From Chlorobiota bacterium (GTDB lineage Bacteria > Bacteroidota > Ignavibacteria > OLB7), in the NCBI GenBank assembly GCA_016700335.1, contig CP065014.1:285001-349000 (forward strand): a stretch of DNA of 64,000 nt, written 5' to 3'. Below, piece after piece: positions 1-8,794 of the stretch. The notes under the pieces were generated by a model. The model was not told the origin of the DNA, made no database searches, and saw only the letters and a program-made list of their open reading frames with translations. The translations under genes and the position numbers were made by a program. Position 1 is the first letter of the stretch. Each line of letters opens with the position of its first letter.

Positions 1-1
1 C

Positions 2-262
2 CCCTTGTGCAAATTTGCTTCCATAGTTGTTTCCTTTACCAAATCCAAGATTAACATTTGATCGAATTACATTTACTTGAGGAAATTCTGATTCAACTAA
101 ATTTGCACTATTATCATTACTAAAATTATCTACAACAATAATCTCAAAAACTATAGTTTTATCAATAATTGATTCATAAACAGATTTAATTGCATTAATT
201 GTTAAGTTACAAGTATTGAAACTTAACATTATAACACTTATATCACATTTAAAATTATCCAT
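2..262 (-). CDS. Glycosyltransferase family 2, N-terminal part (runs off window)
   Basis: The reverse strand from an ATG at 262 stays open to the window edge, giving about 87 residues. The start reads as a GT-A fold: ISVIMLSFN near the N-terminus, then EIIVVDNFSNDNS with the nucleotide-sugar-binding DN, then VNLGFGKGNN, typical of rhamnosyltransferase-like GT2 enzymes that transfer a sugar from a nucleotide donor at the cytoplasmic membrane. The ATG overlaps the stop codon of the upstream flippase by one base (TAATG), so the two are probably translationally coupled in a surface-polysaccharide operon. The C-terminal acceptor region lies outside the window, so the substrate cannot be inferred. 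Confidence 0.85.
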   Translation of the reverse strand, partial: MDNFKCDISVIMLSFNTCNLTINAIKSVYESIIDKTIVFEIIVVDNFSNDNSANLVESEFPQVNVIRSNVNLGFGKGNNYGSKFAQG

Positions 263-1674
263 TATAATTTTAAAGTTCTAATTAAGTTAAATTCCTTAAT
301 TTTAAAAATTCTAAGAAACATAAAAGAAATTATTAAAATTATAATAGGAATAGAAATTCTTAGGACAATATTTAAATCTACACATAGATATAAACTTAAT
401 GGAATTAATAATAAAATAGGTAAGAATTTTATGAAACCATTTAAAATGCCTTTTCTCATCTCTAATATCATAGAATATAATTGAAACAATATTACACATA
501 ATGTTGAAAATATTTTTACATACATAATACCAACAACTCCAAATGAATTAATTAAAGCTAATTGTAAACAAATGGCAATAGATAAACCAAGTAATGAACC
601 ATAAAATACTTTAATTCTAAATCCTATCGCTAGTAACATTTGATCAAAAAATATGATAATAAAGCTTAACCCACTAGTTATACTGTAAATTTTTAATAAA
701 TGAGTTTCACTTGAGTATTGTGATCCAAAAATTGTTATAATATTTTCAGAAAATATATTAATAATAACATAAATTGTAAGAGAAATTAACAAAAATACTT
801 TAAACACAAATTCTAATAAGCTTTCCATTTTTATATCATTTCTTTGTGTTTTGTACAATTGGGTAACAACTGGAGCAATTCCAATTGAGAGCATCACTGG
901 AACAAAAACTATACCTTGAAAAGGCCTAAATGCTGCGTTATAACCAGCAATATCTGAATTTGATAAATGACCACTAATTATAAAAGTTTCAACTTGTGAG
1001 AACAACTGACCAATTACAGACATTAAAGCAATTGGTAATGTAGTTAAAATTATAGATTTATAATATTTAAATTTAATGTTGTATTTAAATACCTTTTCAT
1101 TTATTAAAAATTTAAATAAAGGTAATGAAACAATTAAAAACCCTAAAATACTTGAAGAACCTAAAATTAAAAATATATTAAATAATGTCAGTGTATTGTA
1201 AAATTTAAGAATTAAAATAGATACTATTCCAATAACTCCATCAATTAGTGAGATTGCAGAAACCAGATAAGTTCTTCCTTTAAGCCTTAAAACAGCTTCA
1301 AAAAATTGTCTTAAGCCACTTGCTTTACTACTAAATAATGCAACCCCAAAAAATAAATTAACATACCAAAGTAAATCAGATTTATTGTAAAGTATAAGGT
1401 ATAAATTTATCCCTAAAAACCCGAGGAATATAGTTACACAACGTAAAATAAAACCAGCTTTAAATATTGGTGAATTGGTTCCATTTGTTAACGATATCTT
1501 AGGATAAACAGTAGCAATTATCCCAAAATCAATAAATGATATAGTGACAATTAAATATGAAGAAACTAATGAGAACAAACCAGCATCATCCTTAGTTAAT
1601 GACCTAAAAATTAATGCAGTAGTAGCAAAGGAGATAATAGCTCCAAATCCTTGCAAAATAACAGATAAAATCAA
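262..1674 (-). CDS. Polysaccharide (O-antigen/teichoic-type) flippase, Wzx-like
   Basis: An integral membrane protein of about 470 residues made almost entirely of hydrophobic helices (about 12-14) separated by short Lys-rich loops. It belongs to the MOP/MVF superfamily that flips lipid-linked sugar repeat units across the inner membrane. The N-terminus (GFGAIISFATTALIFRSLT...DAGLFSL) fits the first helix pair of this family. The start is uncertain. The position given is a TTG. The frame stays open upstream to about 1768 and encodes a plausible family-like stretch (KKINIGSDL) but has no ATG or GTG there, so an unusual start or TTG must be used. It precedes and overlaps the GT2 gene. Sugar substrate unknown. 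Confidence 0.8.
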   Translation of the reverse strand: MILSVILQGFGAIISFATTALIFRSLTKDDAGLFSLVSSYLIVTISFIDFGIIATVYPKISLTNGTNSPIFKAGFILRCVTIFLGFLGINLYLILYNKSDLLWYVNLFFGVALFSSKASGLRQFFEAVLRLKGRTYLVSAISLIDGVIGIVSILILKFYNTLTLFNIFLILGSSSILGFLIVSLPLFKFLINEKVFKYNIKFKYYKSIILTTLPIALMSVIGQLFSQVETFIISGHLSNSDIAGYNAAFRPFQGIVFVPVMLSIGIAPVVTQLYKTQRNDIKMESLLEFVFKVFLLISLTIYVIINIFSENIITIFGSQYSSETHLLKIYSITSGLSFIIIFFDQMLLAIGFRIKVFYGSLLGLSIAICLQLALINSFGVVGIMYVKIFSTLCVILFQLYSMILEMRKGILNGFIKFLPILLLIPLSLYLCVDLNIVLRISIPIIILIISFMFLRIFKIKEFNLIRTLKL

Positions 1675-1776
1675 ATCTGAGCCAATATTGATTTTTTTTA
1701 ACGACTTAAAAATAATGTTTAAATGAAATGGATTAGAATTAAAGAAAAATATGTGTAATTTATTTCAAAAAAATTA

Positions 1777-2322
1777 TTATTTAGTATAAAAAGTTAAAAC
1801 TGATTCACCAAAAGACCTTGTGAGAAGCAATTTTAAATTAGTAAATTGCAAATCTTTAATAAAATTTGAATGCTCAAAAACAAAAATACCTGAAAATTTT
1901 AAAGTTCTAGAAATTAAATCTGAAGAATTCAAATTAAAATATGCACTTGAAAAATAAGGAGGGTCTGCAAAAATTAACTCATAATTATCAGTTTTGGAAT
2001 TCAATAGAAATTCAATACAATCCATGTTGTAAACTTTTGCTCTTTGAATTAAATTTAGACCATTAATATTCTGAGTTATATTGTTTGAACACATTTTATT
2101 AAGTTCAATAAAATCGCAAGATAAAGCACCACGACTTAATGATTCAATTCCTAAAGCTCCAGTACCAGAATACAAATCCAAAACTTTTAAATTGTTAAAA
2201 TTAATTCTTGAATTAAGTATACTAAATAAACTTTCTCTTACTCTATCAGTTGTTGGTCTTAAACCATCTACTTTAATACTATTAATTAATCTTCCACGCA
2301 GTTCCCCTGAAATAATTCTCAT
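1777..2322 (-). CDS. rsmD: 16S rRNA (guanine966-N2)-methyltransferase RsmD
   Basis: A 181-residue protein of normal RsmD length. It begins MRIISGELRGR, the family signature. SAM-binding motif I is DLYSGTGALGIE at residues 49-60, and the catalytic DPPY motif is at about 120-123. The enzyme methylates G966 of 16S rRNA in the 30S subunit. Its ATG overlaps the stop of the upstream ComEA-like gene by four bases, so the two are co-transcribed. Confidence 0.93.
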   Translation of the reverse strand: MRIISGELRGRLINSIKVDGLRPTTDRVRESLFSILNSRINFNNLKVLDLYSGTGALGIESLSRGALSCDFIELNKMCSNNITQNINGLNLIQRAKVYNMDCIEFLLNSKTDNYELIFADPPYFSSAYFNLNSSDLISRTLKFSGIFVFEHSNFIKDLQFTNLKLLLTRSFGESVLTFYTK

Positions 2323-2900
2323 TTAACTTTTATAAAATTTTTCATTTTGTTATACTTTTTGTCACCGATACCGGAAACATTTAAAAGATCTGTTGTCGAT
2401 GAAAACTTATTTAATTTTCTATACTCAATAATTTTTTCTGCAATAGATTGCCCAACACCAGGTAACTTAATCAAATCATCAATAGGATCATTATTTATAT
2501 CTATTTTTACTTTTGGTAAATCCTTTTTATAACTTTCATTGTGTTTATAGTCGTTAATATTTGAACTATTTTCAATATTACTTGAGGGAATAAATAATGT
2601 TAATTCAGAATTTGTTTTGGTGTTATTTAAAGAGTTAGTATCATTAGAATTTGAAAAAATAGTATCAGATTGAAATTGTTTATTAATAACATTTTCAATA
2701 TTTTTATCGGTATTAGCGTTTATAATTGAATCGTATCGAATTGCAAGTTTGAGCATATCTTTAGTTTGAACATCTACATTATCATTTGAAAAAAGTGAAA
2801 ATACAAAACCTATTATTCCAATTGCACTTAATGAAAATGCAATTATAACATCTGATCTGGTAATACCTAACTTTGAGGATAAGTTCTCAATTGGTTTCAT
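2319..2900 (-). CDS. ComEA-like helix-hairpin-helix DNA-binding membrane protein
   Basis: A protein of 193 residues with an N-terminal membrane anchor (about residues 18-37), a low-complexity Asn/Ser-rich linker (about 45-125), and a C-terminal pair of helix-hairpin-helix motifs: LIKLPGVGQSIAEKII and LLNVSGIGDKKYNKM. This arrangement matches ComEA, the periplasmic double-stranded DNA receptor of natural transformation, although many Bacteroidota carry several ComEA/HhH proteins with no proven competence role. It lies directly upstream of rsmD with a four-base overlap. A TfoX-like gene elsewhere in the window belongs to a mobile cassette and is not evidence of a competence regulon. Confidence 0.82.
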   Translation of the reverse strand: MKPIENLSSKLGITRSDVIIAFSLSAIGIIGFVFSLFSNDNVDVQTKDMLKLAIRYDSIINANTDKNIENVINKQFQSDTIFSNSNDTNSLNNTKTNSELTLFIPSSNIENSSNINDYKHNESYKKDLPKVKIDINNDPIDDLIKLPGVGQSIAEKIIEYRKLNKFSSTTDLLNVSGIGDKKYNKMKNFIKVK

Positions 2901-3018
2901 AGAAAATAAATTTAGGGTTAATAAGCAATCTTAATTCTATTTTGCAAGATAAGGAAAGCAATGTAAAATAAAAGTTTAAATAGAAATTTTTTGTTAAGTT
3001 TAATATAAATAAAAAAAA

Positions 3019-3354
3019 ATGTCAAATTATTACGAATCATCAGATTTAGGGAGATTTGCTGAAGTTGGAAAGCATAATAAAGAGTTAATGGATAAGTTTT
3101 TTGAATATTATGCAATGGCAACAAGTACAGAAGGAGCATTATCTAAAAGGGAGAAACAATTGATAGGTTTAGCTGTAGCACATACTATTCAATGTCCATA
3201 TTGTATAGATGCATATACTCAAGGTTGTCTAGAAAATGGTGCAGATCCAAGCCAAATGACTGAAGCAATTCATGTTGTAGGAGCTGTTAGGGGTGGAGCA
3301 TCTTTAGTTCACGGTGTACAAATGTTAAACAAATTAGAAAAACTTGGTGCTTGA
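3019..3354 (+). CDS. AhpD-like/carboxymuconolactone decarboxylase family protein (arsenosugar-associated peroxidase-like type)
   Basis: A 111-residue protein with the AhpD core: His55, then CPYC (Cys59 and Cys62) and a downstream GGASLVHGVQM segment. These cysteines form the redox-active disulfide in alkylhydroperoxidase-D-like proteins. The full-length pattern (short N-terminus, IQCPYCIDAYT, GGASLVHGVQM) resembles the subfamily found next to the arsenosugar-biosynthesis radical SAM enzyme ArsS. No ArsS-like gene is visible near it, so that role is only a family analogy. It stands alone on the plus strand and converges, with a three-base gap, on the T9SS protein gene that follows. Confidence 0.78.
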   Translation: MSNYYESSDLGRFAEVGKHNKELMDKFFEYYAMATSTEGALSKREKQLIGLAVAHTIQCPYCIDAYTQGCLENGADPSQMTEAIHVVGAVRGGASLVHGVQMLNKLEKLGA

Positions 3355-3357
3355 AAT

Positions 3358-5688
3358 CTAATCAATAAGTACAATTTTAGATAAATACTTTTTATTAACC
3401 TTACTAAATCTAATAAAATAAGTGCCAGCTGGTTGTAAATTACCATGTATGTCTTTACAATCCCAAATTAAACTTCTTTGTATCAAATTTTCAATAGGAA
3501 ATGAATAAATTTCTTGTCCTAGAATGTTCATTATTGTGACTGATGAAATACTTTTATCATTAATTGATATAATTAAATAATTACGAAATGGATTTGGGGA
3601 AATTAAGGCAATTTTATTAGTTGAAACAAAATCAACTGTTCCAATATTTTTAACTTCAAGTTCAATCGGTATTAAAAGTGTAGAATCATCCGCCATAACT
3701 CTAAGCAAAGCTTTATAAAGGCCTGGTAATGTATATATATCTGGAGAAGCAGTTATTTTAATACCAGCTTTTAAATTTGGATTTAGGATAAAAGGAACTT
3801 TATAGTTAACAAACTCAACTTTTAAATGTTTAATAGCGTCACCAGAAGTTAAATCAATTAATTTAATTTTTGAACTATCATTACAAATATTTGTTGTTAA
3901 CTCTTTAAAAATCGAAGTAGATTTATTCTGTTCTATAGAAATCCTAATAATAGTATCCCTAATTAAAGCAGTTTTAAAACAAATGTTATCATATATTTTA
4001 ACATTATTACTATTCCCATCATTATCTGATATCGAAATTAATAATTCACCGCTTGGATCTGATATGGCTTTAAATATAGGTTCAGCATCATCATTTAGGT
4101 TACCAGAAATTCCATCATCAACAATTTTCCAACCAGGTGAATTAAAAAGATTAATTTCATTTATTCCACTCGAATAACTCTGTGATTTATCTGAGATTTT
4201 AACTTTTAAAGTGCCCTTTACTTTATTTTCAATAACTCCTAAAAAAACTGGAGCTTTTGTATCAGGTTCAATTTGAGTTATCCATGTAGGATTTGTCCAT
4301 CTATAAAAATCCCCAACAGCATTACCTCCTATTAATTCTGTGCAAATTGGAAATTCTGGTGATGAAACCATTATATGAGATCCAGAAGATATATTTATTG
4401 TATCCCAATACCAATCAGATTTATTAATTTGATTAAAATTTATGCTTGAAAATTTTTCAATTAATTTAACTCCATCAAGGGTAATTTTATTTAATGGATT
4501 TGAAGAATCAGAAATTGCTTTTAACTTGTCGCCTTTAGCAATTATAACAACTTTATGAGTTTTAAAATTATCGGAATTGATATCAATTGGAGCGCTAAAA
4601 ATAGTATTAGAAGAGTATGAAGAAATAGGAACTAAAGGAATCATACTAGGAGCATTATCAGCTACGGGGAAATCTCCACCAGAAACACGAAGCTGAGAAA
4701 TAAAAACTGGATTATTTGAACTCCAAATAGTGGTATTATTTAAACGTAAAAAATTTATTTGAGATAAATCTAAAACATCACCTCTATCCATTTTAAATGT
4801 GTCAATATCTGCAGGTAAAAATGGTCTTAAATTTTTAACTATTAAGCGAGTACTATCTTTGGAAGCAACTACTCTAAATCTATCTCCTTCACTTCTTGAT
4901 GGTATTGCAATATATTCTTTTCCCCATAGACTGTCTGGCAACATCATAAATGATTGATGTGAACTAAAAAGTCCAGTTTGGTATTTAGCATCAACAGTGA
5001 TAGGAGTTCTAGTGTGCCCACAAATCAAACCAATTGGTTTATTCGATTTAATAACAGAAGAAGTTAAATCTCTAACTCCAAGCTCACCTTGCCTTGCTCT
5101 AACTAAATAAGTTTGTCCTTTATTTAATTTGAAGTTTACTTTCTGATTTGCAGAATACTTTGTAGTGTTTGCACTTGGAATTACTGTAACTTGTGTACTA
5201 TCTTCTGAAGCTATAATTAAGAATTGGCAAACTTTGTCATTGTCTGCATTTGGAAGAGTAACAGATAAATAACTAGTACCCCAAAAATTTATTGGAATTA
5301 CTGCAAACCCAGCAGATGATTTATTACGTGAGTTAAGTGTAAATACAGAAATTGGAATCCTTGATGTGATATGAATTGAACCATAAATTGGAACTTCAGA
5401 AACCTTTTGTTCTAAAGTTAAATCAATATTTATAATTGATGTTTTACCAGCTTCTAATTTAACAGTTTTAGATGGTTGATTAGGAATTTCAATAGTACAA
5501 ACTGTGTTCTTTTCAGAAGTTAAATAAAGACCCATAAATCTAGAAGCAGAAGCATTATCATTTGGCAAGAATGCTGTATAATAATCTGTGCCAATTGTTG
5601 ATGGAAGAACTAAAGATGACTCAATGCTTTGTGAAAAAGCATTATTAAAAACTAAAAACAGAGTTATATAAAAAAATAATAATCTCAA
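3358..5688 (-). CDS. Secreted surface protein with IgGFc-binding-like N-terminal domain and T9SS sorting domain
   Basis: A 776-residue protein with a signal peptide ending near FNNAFSQ. Residues about 25-470 resemble the IgGFc-binding-protein N-terminal family common in Bacteroidota surface proteins (TDYYTAFLPN, FWGTSYLSVTLP, repeated ITS..PISVF and SNKPIGLICGH patterns). A central beta-rich region follows. The last roughly 85 residues form a T9SS type A sorting domain (LISPNPFRNYLIISI...VTIMNILGQEIYS...AGTYFIRFS..). It should be exported through the Sec system and T9SS and anchored to or released from the outer membrane. It is the last gene of the sigma-factor block. The ligand is unknown. 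Confidence 0.82.
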   Translation of the reverse strand: MRLLFFYITLFLVFNNAFSQSIESSLVLPSTIGTDYYTAFLPNDNASASRFMGLYLTSEKNTVCTIEIPNQPSKTVKLEAGKTSIINIDLTLEQKVSEVPIYGSIHITSRIPISVFTLNSRNKSSAGFAVIPINFWGTSYLSVTLPNADNDKVCQFLIIASEDSTQVTVIPSANTTKYSANQKVNFKLNKGQTYLVRARQGELGVRDLTSSVIKSNKPIGLICGHTRTPITVDAKYQTGLFSSHQSFMMLPDSLWGKEYIAIPSRSEGDRFRVVASKDSTRLIVKNLRPFLPADIDTFKMDRGDVLDLSQINFLRLNNTTIWSSNNPVFISQLRVSGGDFPVADNAPSMIPLVPISSYSSNTIFSAPIDINSDNFKTHKVVIIAKGDKLKAISDSSNPLNKITLDGVKLIEKFSSINFNQINKSDWYWDTINISSGSHIMVSSPEFPICTELIGGNAVGDFYRWTNPTWITQIEPDTKAPVFLGVIENKVKGTLKVKISDKSQSYSSGINEINLFNSPGWKIVDDGISGNLNDDAEPIFKAISDPSGELLISISDNDGNSNNVKIYDNICFKTALIRDTIIRISIEQNKSTSIFKELTTNICNDSSKIKLIDLTSGDAIKHLKVEFVNYKVPFILNPNLKAGIKITASPDIYTLPGLYKALLRVMADDSTLLIPIELEVKNIGTVDFVSTNKIALISPNPFRNYLIISINDKSISSVTIMNILGQEIYSFPIENLIQRSLIWDCKDIHGNLQPAGTYFIRFSKVNKKYLSKIVLID

Positions 5689-5739
5689 AATATAAATATT
5701 AAATTTCTAGAAAACTAAATATAAAAAAATTAAAACTAA

Positions 5740-6414
5740 TTATGGTGATGGAACAGTCTCTAACAATACACTACTTGAAATAAGATATTCTTGGTTATTA
5801 ACAGGACTTTTTCTACGTGGAACAGAGTTCTCTATTGTTTGTATTGCTCCAACTCCTTTTGCATAAGATCTAATATATGATGAAATAATATCTCCTTCAT
5901 CAAGACTATTTATATCAATAAGTTCATACTTCACAACAACTATGTCATGATAATTAACTCCTTCTAATTGAAGTTCACTAAGCTTTTCAATAACAGTTGC
6001 TCTGGTTAATGGAATAGTTTCAATATCATCTTTATAATCAGAAATCCAAGTTTTATCTTTAACCAAAGGTCCAACCAGAGCATATTTTGCATAAGGAACG
6101 TTCATAGTTATTAAAGTATCTTTATTTAAAGGTATAAATCCAAAATTATTACCAGATGAACCACCTTTCTCTTTCATCTGAAAAAAATATCTACCTTTAT
6201 AAGAATCTTTATTAGAAATTTGGATAGAAAAATCTTCATTAGAAACTCCCTTAGATCCATTTACATCTGCTTCTGTTCGATACCTCATTAAGGTCCCAAC
6301 TTTAGTTGGCCAAGAAAATGAACTAACATCTTGCCATTGTTCTTCACTCGGGGAAGTAATTCCACATGAATTAACAAATAGAAAACTTAACAAAACAAAC
6401 AATATACTTTTCAT
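5740..6414 (-). CDS. Predicted lipoprotein, unknown function
   Basis: A 224-residue protein with a type II signal peptide: hydrophobic N-terminus and lipobox VNSC with the acylated Cys at about residue 17. The mature part is beta-rich and begins with a Trp-rich segment (WQDVSSFSWPTKVGTLMRY). This general pattern is seen in Chlorobiota/Ignavibacteria lipoproteins that often sit next to T9SS proteins. It lies between the anti-sigma-like gene and the IgGFc-like surface protein, all on the minus strand. I recognise no enzymatic domain. Confidence 0.7.
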   Translation of the reverse strand: MKSILFVLLSFLFVNSCGITSPSEEQWQDVSSFSWPTKVGTLMRYRTEADVNGSKGVSNEDFSIQISNKDSYKGRYFFQMKEKGGSSGNNFGFIPLNKDTLITMNVPYAKYALVGPLVKDKTWISDYKDDIETIPLTRATVIEKLSELQLEGVNYHDIVVVKYELIDINSLDEGDIISSYIRSYAKGVGAIQTIENSVPRRKSPVNNQEYLISSSVLLETVPSP

Positions 6415-6483
6415 AAATAATTACTAAATTTTTTAAAATTAATGATTATGATTTAGCATCAAAACCTTCTGATTACTAGAGAA

Positions 6484-7887
6484 TTAGAATCTAACATACA
6501 GCCCATATCTACCTTCAATCATAGTACCTTGAAATTTATCTAGTGCTTGTGAACTAGTACCAATATTCTTATTTACTTTTTTAAATGATTCTCTTTCAGC
6601 AGTTAAATCATAACTATATTGAGATAAGCCACCACCAAATTGAAGACCAATATTATTAGATAACATCAAAAGAATAACTAAATCTGCACCAGATTTTTTA
6701 CTTGTACTAGTACCACCATAAGAACCTTCAATCTCAGCAGCTAATATCTTTGAAATTGGTAACCTATAGTTACCAAAAATTTCAAACCAAACTTTCTTTT
6801 CTGCGATCATTTTTGGATCTAGAATTGGATATCCAGTCTCTGTTTGATTTCTTGTTGATAATGAAATTGTTGATATTGTACCATAAGCAGCCCTACCACC
6901 AACTCCAACTCTTCCATCTAAAAATCTATAACTTATTCCTAAACTTCTATTAGAAAATTCTAAATCTGGGTTAAAAATGCCTATTGGTTCTGGAGTAATA
7001 AATCCAATTCTTTCATTAAAGCTAAATTCAATACCATTATTTGTAAATGGATTTTTAACATTATTTTCAATCAAAGGATTAGATAAATTTTCATCCTTTT
7101 TGAATTGGGTTTTACCTAAATCTGAATTTTCAATTTTCAAATTCTCACTTAATTTAACTTCTTCATTTGGTTTACTAGTCGAAACTTTTGATTTGATTAG
7201 TGCTAAATTTAAAGAATCATTCGAAAATTGTAAAGCTGTTAATCTGTTTTTAAAACCATTATCTTTAGAAAATTTATCATTTTCACTTTTAACACTACTA
7301 GGAACTTTTTTCTCAATAATTTTATCTCTATAAATTACTTTTGGATTTGAACTTTTATTTAAAGAAATTAAATTAGTATTTGATTTTGTTGATGGTTCAA
7401 TTAATAATTTATCGTCAGTTTTATTTAACGATGAAGAACTTTTTGACAATTGAGTTTTGAAATCCAAATTATTAATTGATCCTTCATTTAAAACTGCTAA
7501 AGATTGGATGCCTTTGTTAGAAAATTTATTTGTAGAATTACTATTGAATAATAAATTAGAACCTAAGATGTAACCAATAACACCCGCACAAATAAGAGCA
7601 CTACTTCTTAAAGCCCATTTGGTAATAAATTTGTTAAACAAGAATTTATTAGCAGATAAAGGAATATTAGGAGTGATTGAATTGCTAATGTTACTCCAAA
7701 TAGAATCAGCCTCATTCGAAGTTAGAACGCTTGCAAATCTATCAGATTCTAATACTGAATTTAGTTTGATATGTTGTAAAAAAATCTCACGTTTTTCTGG
7801 GCTTACGCTAAGAATATGTAAAAGCTCTGTTGCTCTTACATCAGACAAACCACCCTCAAGTAACTGTTGAATTTCGTTAGTAGTCAT
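6484..7887 (-). CDS. Anti-sigma-factor-like membrane protein with C-terminal beta-rich domain
   Basis: A 467-residue protein. Residues 1-85 are an Asp/Leu-rich helical region (EGGLSDVRATELLHILSVSP...) like the cytoplasmic segment of transmembrane anti-sigma factors. One membrane helix follows at about 90-115 (SSALICAGVIGYILGSNLLF), then a long Ser/Asn/Lys-rich linker to about 275. The C-terminal part, about 280-467, looks like an outer-membrane-type beta-barrel (alternating residues, many Gly and aromatics, ending in GRYGLYVRF). It lies immediately downstream of the ECF sigma gene, the usual place for its anti-sigma factor. The role is inferred from position and topology; the barrel-like C-terminus is unusual for this class. 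Confidence 0.55.
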   Translation of the reverse strand: MTTNEIQQLLEGGLSDVRATELLHILSVSPEKREIFLQHIKLNSVLESDRFASVLTSNEADSIWSNISNSITPNIPLSANKFLFNKFITKWALRSSALICAGVIGYILGSNLLFNSNSTNKFSNKGIQSLAVLNEGSINNLDFKTQLSKSSSSLNKTDDKLLIEPSTKSNTNLISLNKSSNPKVIYRDKIIEKKVPSSVKSENDKFSKDNGFKNRLTALQFSNDSLNLALIKSKVSTSKPNEEVKLSENLKIENSDLGKTQFKKDENLSNPLIENNVKNPFTNNGIEFSFNERIGFITPEPIGIFNPDLEFSNRSLGISYRFLDGRVGVGGRAAYGTISTISLSTRNQTETGYPILDPKMIAEKKVWFEIFGNYRLPISKILAAEIEGSYGGTSTSKKSGADLVILLMLSNNIGLQFGGGLSQYSYDLTAERESFKKVNKNIGTSSQALDKFQGTMIEGRYGLYVRF

Positions 7888-7989
7888 GTTATTGGTTTAT
7901 TAAATCTGAAGTCTAAGATTCTTTAAATTTCAATCTTATATTTGAATCTAGATTTAAATTATAATTCTAATTAAATAAATTTAGAAATT

Positions 7990-8577
7990 TTACTCTTCTG
8001 GAAATTTGAATAATGATGCAAGTTTTCCTCTTAAAATTTCTCGAGCTTTAAAAATTCGGAATCTAACAGTTGATAAAGGAACATTAATTAACTCACAAAT
8101 TTGTGGATATGAATAACCTTCGTATTCAAATAAAATAATTGCTTCCCTATATATATCTGGTAACCTTTGTATTTCTTTGTTTAATATTTCACTCAAAAGC
8201 ACATCTTGTTCTGATGTATCTAATGCATTATAGCCAAAATTAAATTCATCAAATTCTACAGTAATTTTTCTATCTCTAATAACATTTAAGCACAAATTAC
8301 GAGCAATAGAATGCAACCAACCTGGGAAACTAGTCCCTTTTTTATAGGATTCATTTTTCTTGAAAACTCTTATGAAAACTTCTTGTAATACATCTTTTGC
8401 AGCTTCTCGGTCATTTAAAGTTCTCAAACAAAAATGGAATATTCTAGCTTTATACTTTTCATAAATTACTTGGAATGCGAACTTATCGCCACTACCAATT
8501 AAACTCATTAATTCATCATCTGTGAGCTCGGATATGTTTTGATTGCTACGTTTTATAAACACATCTGCAAGCGACAT
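7990..8577 (-). CDS. ECF-type RNA polymerase sigma factor
   Basis: With the ATG at 8577 (MSLADVFIKRS) the protein has about 195 residues, normal for ECF sigma factors. An ATG 20 codons further upstream (8637) is possible but adds a stretch that does not look family-like. Region 2 is visible as AFQVIYEKYKARIFHFCLR...AKDVLQEVFIRVFKK, and region 4 as REAIILFEYEGYSYPQICE...STVRFRIFKAREILR with its helix-turn-helix. No N-terminal extracytoplasmic sensor is fused. The next co-oriented gene is anti-sigma-like and is followed by a lipoprotein and a T9SS protein, suggesting an envelope-stress or surface regulon. Confidence 0.9.
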   Translation of the reverse strand: MSLADVFIKRSNQNISELTDDELMSLIGSGDKFAFQVIYEKYKARIFHFCLRTLNDREAAKDVLQEVFIRVFKKNESYKKGTSFPGWLHSIARNLCLNVIRDRKITVEFDEFNFGYNALDTSEQDVLLSEILNKEIQRLPDIYREAIILFEYEGYSYPQICELINVPLSTVRFRIFKAREILRGKLASLFKFPEE

Positions 8578-8704
8578 TATCTTATTATTTCGGAGTTGAA
8601 AATCTTTGTTGTTAAAGCAAAGAAGCAAAATAAACACTTTTGCTATTACTAAACACTTGAAATTTTGATTTGTTAGTAAAAATGTATTGCCAAATTGAAT
8701 ACTA

Positions 8705-8772
8705 AGATTAATTTATTAAATGTTAACTAAATTTGCAGAGATTAATTTATTAAATGTTAAATAAATTTGCAG
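8705..8772 (+). repeat. Tandem 34-bp duplication carrying TAAATTTGC -7-like elements
   Basis: Two adjacent 34-bp copies (8705-8738 and 8739-8772) differ at one base. Each ends in TAAATTTGCAG, which fits the Bacteroidetes -7 consensus TAnnTTTG (8728-8735 and 8762-8769). No matching TTG is seen 19 bases upstream in either copy. The pair lies just before the broken restriction gene at 8795 and may be a duplicated promoter or a scar of the island's insertion. Confidence 0.6.
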
Positions 8773-8794
8773 ATAAAATTTTGATTAAAAATAA

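Noticed and set aside
2918..3139. 73-codon open frame on the minus strand
   Set aside because: It overlaps the AhpD-like gene and is a low-complexity Leu/Phe/Lys frame typical of AT-rich antisense.
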